A stretch of 64,000 nucleotides of DNA. Source: Bradyrhizobium erythrophlei. GTDB lineage: Bacteria > Pseudomonadota > Alphaproteobacteria > Rhizobiales > Xanthobacteraceae. Every line of letters begins with the position of its first letter. The stretch's first letter is position 1. The translations under genes were made by a program, and so were the position numbers. The DNA lies in assembly GCA_900129675.1 (NCBI GenBank), contig FSRD01000001.1:4639501-4703500 (forward strand). Direction: 5' to 3'. A model generated the notes under the pieces. The model saw nothing but the letters and a program-made list of their open reading frames with translations, had not been told where the DNA came from and searched no databases. This document shows positions 34,408 to 43,622 of this stretch, piece after piece.

Positions 34408-35283
34408 ATGAAGCGAATTTTGGTTGGAAGTGCGACAGCCGTTGCTTTGCTTTCGGCGTCGAGCGCATTTGGTGCTGACCTTGCAGCGCGACCCTATACC
34501 AAGGCGCCAGTCGTTGCTGTGGTGGTCTATGATTGGACCGGTTTCTATATCGGCGGCAACGTCGGTTATAGCTGGGGCCGCGAACGCACGGACGGCACGC
34601 TGACGGGTACACAAAATGTCAGTGTCTTCCGTACCGCGGGCCCGACTCTCGTCTCGTCAGTCGATACCGTTCTTGGCGCATTGCCGCTGATAGGGCGCGC
34701 GGACGTCAATGGCTTCGTCGGCGGCGGCCAGGCTGGCTACAACTGGCAGCGTGGAACCTGGCTGTTCGGCCTGGAAGCCGATATCCAGGGCAGCGATGAA
34801 CATGCCCGCGCCGACGTGTGCACCGTTGCCGGATGCCCTCCGGGCTCGACACTGTTCACTGCGAACTACAAGCTTGACTGGTTTGGTACCGCCCGCGGCC
34901 GCGTCGGCTTCCTTCCGACCGAACGCGTCCTGCTCTACGCGACGGGCGGCTTGGCCTACGGCCATCTGAGCGCTTCCGAATCGACAATTCCCTTGAGCTG
35001 GGGTTCGACTCGCGCGGGCTGGACTGTGGGCGCCGGCGCCGAAGCCGCAATCGACCGCAACTGGTCGGTCAAGATCGAATATCTCTACATGGATCTCGGA
35101 AACATCGGCAGCAGCGGTGCAACGGCCACAGCCGTTGCCAACGCGCTCAATACGCCGACCCCGGGTTTCAATACGGTCACGACCACGACCCTTACATCCG
35201 CCTTCCACACCCGGTTCACCGACAACATCGTGCGTGTCGGCATCAACTATCGCTTCGGTGGCCCGGTCGTCGCCAAGTACTGA
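34408..35283 (+). CDS. Outer-membrane beta-barrel protein (Omp25/Omp31-like)
   Basis: 291 residues with an AAGGACGGGG site. A signal peptide of about 22 residues ends SSAFGA, giving a mature start ADLAAR, typical of the rhizobial Omp25/Omp31 group. The mature part is an eight-strand barrel: YDWTGFYIGGNVGYSWG, GGQAGYNWQ, GLEADIQGS, GRVGFLPTERVLLYATGG, WTVGAGAEAAIDRNWSVKIEYLYMDLG and a C-terminal VRVGINYRFGG. It has its own AT-rich upstream region and a terminator, so it is monocistronic. Confidence 0.9.
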   Translation: MKRILVGSATAVALLSASSAFGADLAARPYTKAPVVAVVVYDWTGFYIGGNVGYSWGRERTDGTLTGTQNVSVFRTAGPTLVSSVDTVLGALPLIGRADVNGFVGGGQAGYNWQRGTWLFGLEADIQGSDEHARADVCTVAGCPPGSTLFTANYKLDWFGTARGRVGFLPTERVLLYATGGLAYGHLSASESTIPLSWGSTRAGWTVGAGAEAAIDRNWSVKIEYLYMDLGNIGSSGATATAVANALNTPTPGFNTVTTTTLTSAFHTRFTDNIVRVGINYRFGGPVVAKY

Positions 35284-35305
35284 ACGATATTCGCTACGAG
35301 ATGCA

Positions 35306-35332
35306 AAAAGCCCCGGATTTCCGGGGCCTTTT
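35306..35332 (+). terminator. Rho-independent terminator after the barrel gene
   Basis: AAAAGCCCCGG-ATTT-CCGGGGCCTTTT forms a strong hairpin with A and T flanks, 25 bp after the stop at 35283. The symmetry of the flanks lets it also serve the convergent CoA-transferase gene. Confidence 0.85.
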
Positions 35333-35359
35333 CAATGGCTGAAGCGCGAATAGCTTCCG

Positions 35360-36553
35360 TTAAACCACCTTGCGCTGCCGCAAGTCGGCGATCTCATCCT
35401 TGCCGAAGCCGAATTCGGCAAGCACCTCTTCGGTCTGCTCGCCGAACTCCGGCGGCCGCGCGGCCATCTTGCTCGGCGTGCGCGACAGCGTCACCGGCTG
35501 GCCCACCAACTGGATGTGCCGGTTCTCGTCATTGGGTACGTGTTGCGCGATGCCGAGATGCTTGACCTGGGCATCCTCGAACATCTGGTCAATGGCGTAG
35601 ATTGGCCCGCAGGGCACACCGGCGGCATTGAGTTCGCTCACCCATGTTTCGGTGGATTTCTTCGCGGTGAGCTTGCCGATCGCCGCATTCAGCGCGTCGC
35701 GGTTCTTCGAGCGTGACGGCGCGGTGGCGTAATCGGGATTGGTGAGGAGTTCGGGCGCGCCGATCGCCCGCGCGCAGCGCTCCCAGATCCGCCCGCCGGT
35801 GGTGGCAATGTTGATATAGCCGTCGGAGGTCTTGAAGACGCCGGTCGGGATCGAGGTCGGGTGGTTGTTGCCGGCCTGTTTTGCCACCTCTTTTTCCATC
35901 AGCCAGCGCGAGGCCTGGAAATCCAGCATGAAGATCTGGGCCTGCAGCAGCGAGGTTTGCACCCACTGGCCTTCGCCGGAGACGTCGCGTTCCAATAGTG
36001 CGGTGAGAATGCCGAGGGCGCAAAACAGTCCGGCGGTGAGATCGGCCACGGGAATGCCGACCCGCATCGGCCCTTCGCCGGGCGCGCCGGTGACCGACAT
36101 CAGTCCGCCCATGCCTTGCGCGATCTGATCGAAGCCCGGCCGCTTGTGATAGGGGCCGTCCTGCCCGAAGCCGGAGATACTGCCATAGACGATGCGCGGA
36201 TTGATCTTGCGCAGGCTCTCATAATCGATGCCGAGTTTTGCTTTGACGTCGGGACGGAAATTCTCGACGACGACGTCGGCCTTCTCGGCCAGGCGCTTGA
36301 ACACCTCGAGGCCTTTCGGGTCCTTAAGGTTGAGCGTCATCGCCCGCTTGTTGCGGTGCAAATTCTGGAAATCCGATCCCTGGCGCGGTCCACCCGGCTG
36401 CTCACCGGCGGCGTCATCCAGCAGCGCATCGATCTTGATGACGTTGGCGCCCCAGTCGGCGAGCTGCCGCACGCAGGTGGGTCCGGAGCGGACACGAGTA
36501 AGATCGAGTACGGTGAAGCGGGATAGGGCTTGCGAGGCGGGCGGGAAGGCCAT
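35360..36553 (-). CDS. CaiB/BaiF-family CoA transferase
   Basis: 397 residues, the normal length for class III CoA transferases. N-terminal TVLDLTRVRSGPTCVRQLADWGANVIKID, central NFRPDVKAKLGIDYESLRKINPRIVYGSISGFG, and the catalytic Asp in IPVADLTAGLFCALGI (about residue 170) are present. It would swap CoA between an acyl-CoA and a free carboxylate through a glutamyl-type anhydride on that Asp. There are no neighbouring acyl-CoA genes, so the substrate is unknown. Confidence 0.9.
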   Translation of the reverse strand: MAFPPASQALSRFTVLDLTRVRSGPTCVRQLADWGANVIKIDALLDDAAGEQPGGPRQGSDFQNLHRNKRAMTLNLKDPKGLEVFKRLAEKADVVVENFRPDVKAKLGIDYESLRKINPRIVYGSISGFGQDGPYHKRPGFDQIAQGMGGLMSVTGAPGEGPMRVGIPVADLTAGLFCALGILTALLERDVSGEGQWVQTSLLQAQIFMLDFQASRWLMEKEVAKQAGNNHPTSIPTGVFKTSDGYINIATTGGRIWERCARAIGAPELLTNPDYATAPSRSKNRDALNAAIGKLTAKKSTETWVSELNAAGVPCGPIYAIDQMFEDAQVKHLGIAQHVPNDENRHIQLVGQPVTLSRTPSKMAARPPEFGEQTEEVLAEFGFGKDEIADLRQRKVV

Positions 36554-36970
36554 TCAATGAGCTCCGGACTGTAGCGCGGGAAGTAGCGGCTTTTTGATCG
36601 GCCAGATCTTCCTCAAATTCAATAGCCGATCGCGGGTATGCGGGGCGCGATGGAGCGGGGTCTACCAGGCGCAAAAGGATTCGAAGCGGCGTGGCCGTTG
36701 AGGGCGCGGAAGGAGGCCGCCCGCCCAGACGTGGCAGGAGCCCTGCCACCTTGCTGCGGGTCGGATGTCGGAAATCGAGGCGAATTATGCCGTGATTCGA
36801 AACCACAAATTAACACGGAGAAAGCATTGTATCGACATCTAGAGGGGTCATACTTACGCAAGGACCGTTGCGCTCGCAATGACCGCCTTCGACACCTGGG
36901 GGCTCCGAAAACTATTCCCCGAACGTGGTTGAACAGGCCGGAATTCTTGTTGAGAACCAAAGACTAAGCG
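36554..36970. other. Intergenic region between CoA-transferase and metalloprotease genes
   Basis: This divergent region must hold both upstream regulatory areas. No gene, repeat or clear promoter is supported. Frames in it are Arg/Ala-rich shadows. Confidence 0.4.
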
Positions 36971-39193
36971 ATGAAGTCCAAGCTCGGAACCGAACTGCAG
37001 GACGATTCTGACTTCGGTCTCAAGATGAGTGAGGCCGAATTAAACGCGGGCTTCTCATTCTCGCCTTCGTTCAACTTCGTTGGAGTGCCCCCGTCCGACA
37101 CGACTTCCGATACGACTTCCCCCGTCGAGATTCCGGGGACGCCCGCTCTGACCAGCGAAGCGGTCGCATCCTCGAGCGCTCAAAGCGGCTCGATCTCCGT
37201 CGTTTCCATGACGGCGGGGGGCATCACCATTAACCTCCTGTTCGACGCCGCGGCGATGGCCGCGCCCGCAAGTTTTCGGGCGGCCATCCAGCAGGCAGCG
37301 TCGCTTTTGACGGCCGCGATTTCCGACAAAATTACCGTCAACATCAAAATCGACTATAGCGGCACTGGCGGCGGTGCGGCCGCCGGCCCCGATAACGGCG
37401 TGTACGAGAGCTATTCGACCGTTAAGGCCGATCTGGTCAACAGCGCCACGCCGGGCGACGCCACCTTTAACGCGTTACCGAGCGGGTCATCGATCCAGGG
37501 CCAATCCAGCGTCGTCGTTTGGAATGCACAGTTGAAACTTTGGGGGCTATTGGGTGCCAACGACACCACCACCGACGATGGCAGCGCCACCTTTGCGACC
37601 GACATCAGTTCGGGCTTGCTGGTTGGCGTCGCGCTGCATGAACTGACCCATGCGATGGGCCGCGTCCCCTACGGTCAGCCGTACGGTCCGCAACCCGATA
37701 TCTTTGACCTGTTTCGCTTTACGAGCCCCGGCACGCAGCTGATCGACGGCCACAACACAACGGGGGCCGCCTATTTCTCCATCGATGGGGGCAATACGAA
37801 ATTGGCCGACCTCGGCCAGAATTCCGATCCCAGCGACTTCCTCAATAGCGGCGTGCAGGGGCCAAACGATCCGTTCAATGAATACTACACCGGCAGCACG
37901 CTTCAGAGTCTGACGACAGTCGACAAGGAACTGCTCGACGCCCTGGGCTTCCATGTATCGGTGCCAGATACGCAAGCGCCCACAATAGTTCATGACGATG
38001 CGCAAACGATCTCGGCTGGCGCAACACAGACCATCACATCGAGCCTGCTCAGCGCCAGCGACAACGTTAGTTCAGGGGCGCAGCTGCACTACACGGTGAC
38101 AAAAGCACCGGCAGATGGAACGCTGCTGCTGAATGGGCTGGCAGCATCGTCGTTTACGCAAGCCGACATTGACAATGGCCTCGTCAGCTACCATGAGACA
38201 GCTGGCGGCGTGACGTCGGACAGCTTCCTCTTCACGGTAACCGACGCCGCCGGTAATGCGACCGGCTCTGCATCGTTTCAAATTAATATTACCGGCGCTC
38301 CTACCGTTCCCGGTCACGCCCCAAGCGATTTCAATGCCGACGGCAAGAGCGATATTCTCTGGTATAACGATAATGGCACGGTCTCAATTTGGGATAGCGG
38401 CCAAATGAGCAACGCGCATTGGATTTCTAATCCGGGTGTTGTTCCCGAGAGCTCTCATATTTCAGGCACCGGCGACTTCGACGGAAACGGTCATAGTGAT
38501 ATTCTGTGGCACGATGCCAACGGTGCGGTGTATATCTGGGACAATGGCCAAGCCAGCGGCGCGCACACTGTTTCCGCCGCAGGTGCAGTCCCGAGCAGTT
38601 CTCATATTGTAGGCACCGGCGACTTCGACGGAAATGGTCATAGTGATATTCTGTGGCACGATGACAACGGGACCGTATTCATCTGGGATGATGGCCAAAC
38701 TAGCGGAGCGCTTACCGCTGCTGCCGCGGGCGTCGTTCCCGCCAGCTGGCATATTGCCGGTGTTGGCGATTTCGACGGCAACGGGCACTCGGATATACTC
38801 TGGCAAAATGATAACGGCGCGGTGTCGATCTGGGATAGCGGCCAGATCGGAAGTGCCCATATCATCGCAAACGCCGGCGTGGTCCCGAACAGCTGGCATA
38901 TCGCCGGCGTTGGCGATTTCGACGGCAACGGGCACTCGGATATACTCTGGCAAAACGATAACGGCGCGGTGTCGATCTGGGGTAACGGTCAGGTCGGAAG
39001 CGCCCATATCATCGCGAACGCCGGCGTGGTCTCGAGCAGCTGGCATATCGCCGGCGTTGGCGATTTTGATGGCAACGGGCACGCGGACATCCTCTGGCAT
39101 AACGATAACGGTGCCGTGTCGATTTGGAATAATGGCCAGATCAATAACGCTCACGTAATCGCAACCATATCGAGCGATTGGCACATTGCGTGA
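36971..39193 (+). CDS. Secreted metalloprotease-like protein with cadherin-like domain and six FG-GAP/VCBS repeats
   Basis: 740 residues with no classical signal peptide. An N-terminal linker (1-75) leads to a domain with the zinc motif HELTHAMGR (about 219-227) and a later Asp/Gly-rich part, like NF038122-type metalloproteases. A cadherin/CSPG-like domain follows (about 335-445). Then come six 49-residue repeats of the type DFDGNGHSDILWHNDNGAVSIW (about 453-740). Each repeat has a Ca-binding DxDGNG loop. Absence of a signal peptide and the Ca-binding repeats fit type I secretion. It stands alone. Confidence 0.8.
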   Translation: MKSKLGTELQDDSDFGLKMSEAELNAGFSFSPSFNFVGVPPSDTTSDTTSPVEIPGTPALTSEAVASSSAQSGSISVVSMTAGGITINLLFDAAAMAAPASFRAAIQQAASLLTAAISDKITVNIKIDYSGTGGGAAAGPDNGVYESYSTVKADLVNSATPGDATFNALPSGSSIQGQSSVVVWNAQLKLWGLLGANDTTTDDGSATFATDISSGLLVGVALHELTHAMGRVPYGQPYGPQPDIFDLFRFTSPGTQLIDGHNTTGAAYFSIDGGNTKLADLGQNSDPSDFLNSGVQGPNDPFNEYYTGSTLQSLTTVDKELLDALGFHVSVPDTQAPTIVHDDAQTISAGATQTITSSLLSASDNVSSGAQLHYTVTKAPADGTLLLNGLAASSFTQADIDNGLVSYHETAGGVTSDSFLFTVTDAAGNATGSASFQINITGAPTVPGHAPSDFNADGKSDILWYNDNGTVSIWDSGQMSNAHWISNPGVVPESSHISGTGDFDGNGHSDILWHDANGAVYIWDNGQASGAHTVSAAGAVPSSSHIVGTGDFDGNGHSDILWHDDNGTVFIWDDGQTSGALTAAAAGVVPASWHIAGVGDFDGNGHSDILWQNDNGAVSIWDSGQIGSAHIIANAGVVPNSWHIAGVGDFDGNGHSDILWQNDNGAVSIWGNGQVGSAHIIANAGVVSSSWHIAGVGDFDGNGHADILWHNDNGAVSIWNNGQINNAHVIATISSDWHIA
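38324..39190 (+). repeat. Six tandem 147-bp coding repeats
   Basis: The DNA encoding the DFDGNG repeats has a period of 147 bp. TGGCATAT starts at 38747, 38894 and 39041, and the units between are nearly identical. The first unit (DFNADGKSD) is the most diverged. Confidence 0.85.
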
Positions 39194-39359
39194 GCCGGCA
39201 TTAGTGGCTTAGCAGCGCGGCTTCGATCTATGCGTGTCGGTTGAAACGGCCTCGCTGGCTCGTTAGACATAATCGCCAGTGCATATTAAGGTATGCTGAT
39301 TGATTGTGATTTCATCGCAAATAGATACAACTGGCGTCTCGCGGAAGGACTAAAACCCG

Positions 39360-40028
39360 GTGAAGAAGCAACAGATCATTATCTTCGGGGCCGGCGAGAT
39401 TGCTGAGCTGGCAGATTTCTACCTCACACACGATTCTGAAATTGAAGTCGTCGGTTTTACGGTCGACGGCTCCTACATCAAAAAGACGGAATTCTGCGGC
39501 CGTCCCGTGGTGCCGTTCGAACGGATCAGCGAACACTTTCCGCCGGAGCACTTTGGAATTTTCGTGGCGATCAGCTACGCGAAGATCAACGCTGTTCGCG
39601 CCGAAAAAGTGGCGGTCGCTCGCGCGAAAGGCTATCAACTTGTGTCTTATCTAAGCAGTCGGGCGACGGTCTTCCCAGGCTTCGAGCCGAAGGAGAACTG
39701 CTTCATTCTGGAAGACAATACGATTCAACCTTTCGCGGGCATCGGCGCCAACGTCACGTTGTGGAGCGGCAACCATATCGGTCACCACTCGATCATCGAG
39801 GACGATGTTTTTCTTGCGTCGCAGGTTGTCGTATCCGGTGGAGTACGCATCGGACAGGGGAGTTTCGTCGGCGTGAACGTGACGATCCGCGACCACGTTA
39901 CCATTGGGAAAAAATGCGTGCTCGGCGCCGGCGCCCTGGTGCTGGAGGATCAACCGGATTTCTCGGTGGTCGCGCCGCGGGGAACCGAGCGATCGCCAGT
40001 GCCCAGTACTCGCCTCCGAAACTTGTGA
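39360..40028 (+). CDS. NeuD/PglD-like sugar O/N-acyltransferase
   Basis: 222 residues with a GTG start after GGAAGGAC. A Rossmann-like N-terminus (IIIFGAGEIAELADFYLTH) is followed by a left-handed hexapeptide-repeat helix: IGANVTLWSGNHIGHHSIIEDDVFLASQVVVSGGVRIGQGSFVGVNVTI. The His in GHHSIIEDD is the likely acid/base. Such enzymes acetylate nucleotide sugars or surface glycans. The GH43-like gene starts 7 bp downstream, so the two form an operon convergent with the methyltransferase/glycosyltransferase operon. Confidence 0.85.
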   Translation: MKKQQIIIFGAGEIAELADFYLTHDSEIEVVGFTVDGSYIKKTEFCGRPVVPFERISEHFPPEHFGIFVAISYAKINAVRAEKVAVARAKGYQLVSYLSSRATVFPGFEPKENCFILEDNTIQPFAGIGANVTLWSGNHIGHHSIIEDDVFLASQVVVSGGVRIGQGSFVGVNVTIRDHVTIGKKCVLGAGALVLEDQPDFSVVAPRGTERSPVPSTRLRNL

Positions 40029-40035
40029 GACTGCA

Positions 40036-40953
40036 ATGCCCTGGAAGCGGCTTGGCGCTGTTTTTGTTCCAGACGGAAGACAGTCTTGGGCGCGCAGCCA
40101 CGCGGCGTTGCCGACGCCGGCTCATGTCACAGGGGATATCTTTCGCTTTTTCTACAGTTCGCGCGATGCGGAGCAGCGATCCCACGTCGGATGGGTCGAT
40201 GTCGAGGTGTCTGCGACCCCGCGCATTCTCGATGTAGCTCGCGAACCGGTGCTCTCGCCGGGTGATGACGGTACCTTCGACGATAGCGGGGTCGGTGTCG
40301 GCTGCATCACCGAAACGGATGGCGGCTTCGCGCTCTATTACATGGGATGGAATCTTGGCGTGCGTTCGCCCTGGCGCAACGCGATCGGTCTTGCAGAATC
40401 GCGAACGCTGCGGGCGCCGTTCGAACGTTTTTCGCCAGGCCCGATTCTCGATCGCGCGCCTGAAGATCCCTACACCCTCTCGTACCCTTGCGTGCTTCAA
40501 TTCGGTCCACAGGATTGGCGGATGTGGTACGGGTCGAATCTTGCGCCAGCCGTCGGTAACGCGGATATGCGTCACGCCATCAAACTTGCACGGTCGAGCG
40601 ACGGCATCCACTGGACGCGAGACGGTGCGACCGTCGTTGGTTTTGCGGCCGAGAGCGAGTACGCCCTCGCGCGTCCCAGCGTGGTGAAGGCCGGCGACAG
40701 GCTACTGATGTGCTTCGCCTGTCGCGGCGAGAATTACCGCGTCGGGGCTGCATCAAGCGGCGATGGTGTGAACTGGATGCGTCTCGATGCGACCATGGGC
40801 CTCGGGCCGTCAGGTCAGGGGTGGGACAGCGAGATGACCTGCTATCCGGCATTGTTCTGGCATCGCGAGCGGCTTTGGCTTGCCTATAATGGCAACGGTT
40901 ACGGCGCGACCGGTTTCGGTCTTGCCGTGTGGGAAAGCGCGCTTCCGGCCTAG
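40036..40953 (+). CDS. GH43-like five-bladed propeller protein
   Basis: 305 residues from the ATG at 40036, 7 bp after the acyltransferase stop. Repeated blade-like segments occur: FRFFYSSRDAEQRSHVGWVDVE, GGFALYYMGWNLG, WRMWYGSNLA, LMCFACRGENYRVGAASS and LWLAYNGNGYGATGFGLA. Each pairs aromatic residues with Asp or Gly, as in GH43/GH32/GH130-type propellers. There is no signal peptide, so a cytoplasmic glycan-related role is likelier than secretion. Activity cannot be assigned. Confidence 0.7.
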   Translation: MPWKRLGAVFVPDGRQSWARSHAALPTPAHVTGDIFRFFYSSRDAEQRSHVGWVDVEVSATPRILDVAREPVLSPGDDGTFDDSGVGVGCITETDGGFALYYMGWNLGVRSPWRNAIGLAESRTLRAPFERFSPGPILDRAPEDPYTLSYPCVLQFGPQDWRMWYGSNLAPAVGNADMRHAIKLARSSDGIHWTRDGATVVGFAAESEYALARPSVVKAGDRLLMCFACRGENYRVGAASSGDGVNWMRLDATMGLGPSGQGWDSEMTCYPALFWHRERLWLAYNGNGYGATGFGLAVWESALPA

Positions 40954-40982
40954 CGCGCCCCCGGAGGCGGCAGCTTCAGAAC

Positions 40983-41804
40983 TCAAGATTTCTCAGCGCG
41001 GCTGGCAAAATATTCCGCGACCGAGCGGGGCGTGCGGACGTTATAGCCCAGGAGCTTGCGAAGCGCGTCATCAGTTACGAATTGATCGCCAAGCATGCTC
41101 GGCAAATCGATTTGTTGCCGGAGAAGCGGGATCGAATAGACGTGATTGACCGCACGTCGCGGCCGATCGGTCGTATTCACGCCGCCGCTGTGATACATCA
41201 TGCAGTCCAACACGATGAAAGACCCGGCAGGCGCGGCGATCGTCGTGGCTGCTGCTTCGATAAAGTGGTCTGATGGAAATGCTTCCTGACGATGTGATGC
41301 GGGCAGCACCTTGGTCGCGCCGTTTTCATTCGTAAATGGGTCCAGACAGAACAGCGCATTGATTGCGAGGGGGCGGGACGAAACGAAATGCTGGTACGGC
41401 AGATCGCGATGCCATGCTCCTTGATTATACCGCTCGGCGTGTGGCGGATTGATCACCCCGTTTTGCTGATTGAGCACGACATAACCGGGAATGAGCCGTC
41501 TGCAGATCTCAAGGATTTTGTTGTTAGCGGCAAGCTCAAGGAACAGCCGCTCATAAACCAGCGGCAGCCGAATGGTGTTGTGTTCGTCGATTGCCTTAAG
41601 CGCCTCTCTCCCTCCGTGTTCGGAAGTGTGACGCTGCTGGGCGCGTTCGAATGCTTCCGACATGGCGTTGAGCCGGCCCGGTTCATAACCGCCGTCGATA
41701 ACAGCGTAGCCAAGATGCCGTATGGATTCGCACGCATACTCGACGTCATTTTCTGATGCGGTTTGCTCGATCACGCCGTATCGTTTGAAAAGTTCTGGCT
41801 GCAT
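40983..41804 (-). CDS. Phytanoyl-CoA dioxygenase (PhyH) family protein
   Basis: 273 residues. The Fe(II) facial triad is visible as H-x-D in WHRDLPYQ (about 151-153) and a distal His in MMYHSGGVN (about 218). The 2-oxoglutarate-binding Arg lies in DRPRRAVNHVY. It should hydroxylate a small substrate using O2 and 2-oxoglutarate. It is the last gene of the leftward glycosyltransferase/methyltransferase operon, 18 bp after its neighbour, so the substrate may be a lipid or sugar of a surface glycan. Confidence 0.85.
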   Translation of the reverse strand: MQPELFKRYGVIEQTASENDVEYACESIRHLGYAVIDGGYEPGRLNAMSEAFERAQQRHTSEHGGREALKAIDEHNTIRLPLVYERLFLELAANNKILEICRRLIPGYVVLNQQNGVINPPHAERYNQGAWHRDLPYQHFVSSRPLAINALFCLDPFTNENGATKVLPASHRQEAFPSDHFIEAAATTIAAPAGSFIVLDCMMYHSGGVNTTDRPRRAVNHVYSIPLLRQQIDLPSMLGDQFVTDDALRKLLGYNVRTPRSVAEYFASRAEKS

Positions 41805-41822
41805 GATGCCTCGATCAAAATT

Positions 41823-42974
41823 TTAATTTGCGATCAGATCGTCCCAAATGATGGGGTGTAGACCGTCTCTCCGCAGTCGTTCAGCAACGCTCTTTTGCGT
41901 GCGGGGTGCCGTCGCTATCAAGACCTCCGCCGCTTGGAGATTTTGCACCGCATTTCGATATGGGGCAATCGGCGTACCGAGGTCCCAGGCTTCATTTGTG
42001 TCGTCAAGTACAATCAATTCGATCCGTCCCCACGTACGGGGCGCGTATGCTCGGAGTAAGGCGGCGGTTTGGCCGCCGCCGAACGCAACCAGACGTGAGG
42101 CCGTTTTTGAACGATTGAGTAGCGCCTGATCCAGGTTACTCCAGCGTTCAAGATACGATTGCCTCTCCGACCAGAGATCAGAAAATGAATGCTGCTGAAG
42201 CGGCAAAGTTGATGGCTGATCAGCAGTATCGAACACCACCATCTGGAAGTCGCCAATTGATGGAGGCGCGAGGGCTCCTTCTCTTGCGACCAACGAAGTT
42301 GTGCGGACCGCGGAACTAAGCGCGTGCGCCGTGAAGCTGTAGAGATGGTCGTAAAAGAGAAGTTCGACGTTCGGTGGGTTGACGGCCGGGCAGACGATTA
42401 CGATTTTTCCGCCCGGCGCCAAACGTGCCCGCAGGGAGACCAGGAATTTGCTGGGACTCGGCAAATGCTCGATGACATTGACTGCCGCGATCAAATCAAA
42501 ATTTCGGACGTCGTCCGGAATGTCTTCGACGAAGCCGCGCTCCAGGCGAACCCTGCCGTTCGATCGATCAGCACGGGGGAGCGCCGGGTCAACTCCGAAG
42601 CAGCTGACTTCAGGCCACAACATTGAAAATTCCTGCAACAAGGCGCCCGAACCGCAGCCGATCTCCAGGATTGATCGTGGTGCTGCGCATTCACCTTGGA
42701 TCCACTGGCTGTACACACGAGCACGGGCGGCATCCGATTTTGGCGCCGTGCCGGCGAGCTTATAATCGCTGCCGTAAATTGTCCGAACATCCGTCTCGGA
42801 AATTCCGGAGGCATGAGACGCCGCGCCGCATTTGAGGCATGACATCCTTCTCAGCGCACGAGGCAGCACGCGTCCGTCGCTTACGATTGATTGCTCGGGG
42901 TGCGGTGGGCAAAGCGCCATTGTCTTTCCGGCACACAACGGGCAATGCGATTCCTGCGTTATCGGATCAGTCAA
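41823..42974 (-). CDS. Class I SAM methyltransferase with N-terminal zinc site and C-terminal Rossmann-like domain
   Basis: 383 residues. The start is TTG at 42974, directly after the upstream stop; it is needed to include the first Cys pair CPLC (11-14), which pairs with CLKC (46-49) as a zinc site. The SAM-binding motif is ILEIGCGSGALL (about 103-114), with VNVIEHLPSPSKFL after it. The C-terminal part (LVAFGGGQTAALLRAY...IELIVLDDTNEAWD) resembles the sugar C-methyltransferase group. It probably methylates a nucleotide sugar or related intermediate. Confidence 0.8.
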   Translation of the reverse strand: MTDPITQESHCPLCAGKTMALCPPHPEQSIVSDGRVLPRALRRMSCLKCGAASHASGISETDVRTIYGSDYKLAGTAPKSDAARARVYSQWIQGECAAPRSILEIGCGSGALLQEFSMLWPEVSCFGVDPALPRADRSNGRVRLERGFVEDIPDDVRNFDLIAAVNVIEHLPSPSKFLVSLRARLAPGGKIVIVCPAVNPPNVELLFYDHLYSFTAHALSSAVRTTSLVAREGALAPPSIGDFQMVVFDTADQPSTLPLQQHSFSDLWSERQSYLERWSNLDQALLNRSKTASRLVAFGGGQTAALLRAYAPRTWGRIELIVLDDTNEAWDLGTPIAPYRNAVQNLQAAEVLIATAPRTQKSVAERLRRDGLHPIIWDDLIAN

Positions 42975-43622
42975 TCAATCACCTGAACTCTGATGACGAA
43001 CGACGACGGTGAATTCGTAAAGCCCGTAATCCTGAAGAAGCGCGACTGACCGCCCGTAGTGTGACAGGCAGTGATCAAGCATGTCAGCGGGATCGGCATA
43101 ATAGAGGTTAGGACGTCGCCGATCCTGGTCACTCGACATGCTCAGTACGTTGAAAGCAAAGCCGCGTCGTCCCGCGTGCGCGAGAATATCGATGGTCTGG
43201 TGAACGTAACGGGTCCATGGGTCGCTCGGAACGTCGCCTTTGACATTCAATATTCCGCTCGCGATCGCGAAGTCGGCGACTTCCGCTGGCTCTGCTCCTA
43301 TCCGCCATTGACGGTCGTCACTCTCACCGTGAAGCTCCCGCGCCTTCTCGATCATGCTTGGCGCGATGTCATAACCAATGAAGCGGCCCTGATGGCCAGC
43401 GGCGCGGAGAAAGCGCAAGAAGTCGCCGAAGCCGCAGCCGAGGTCGATGACTGAGGCGTCGCGGCTTCCGTCGAGGAGACGAAGAAACTGTCTGTGGCGC
43501 ATTTCGTGGGAATCGGTCCCGTTCCAATCTACGCCTTGCGGCGTCGGTCCGTGAAGTTCGAGCTTCGAGGCGTAATACGCCGCGACGTCCAACAGAATGG
43601 CGGGCTCGGCGACGTCTCTCAC
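42975..43622 (-). CDS. Class I SAM-dependent methyltransferase
   Basis: 215 residues with a GTG start overlapping the upstream stop (GTGA). SAM motif I is VIDLGCGFGDFLRFLR (about 58-73), followed by GYDIAPSMIEKAREL (motif II). The rest fits the small Methyltransf_25-like group. It lies between the glycosyltransferase and the larger methyltransferase in a tightly packed operon. The methyl acceptor is unknown. Confidence 0.85.
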   Translation of the reverse strand: MRDVAEPAILLDVAAYYASKLELHGPTPQGVDWNGTDSHEMRHRQFLRLLDGSRDASVIDLGCGFGDFLRFLRAAGHQGRFIGYDIAPSMIEKARELHGESDDRQWRIGAEPAEVADFAIASGILNVKGDVPSDPWTRYVHQTIDILAHAGRRGFAFNVLSMSSDQDRRRPNLYYADPADMLDHCLSHYGRSVALLQDYGLYEFTVVVRHQSSGD

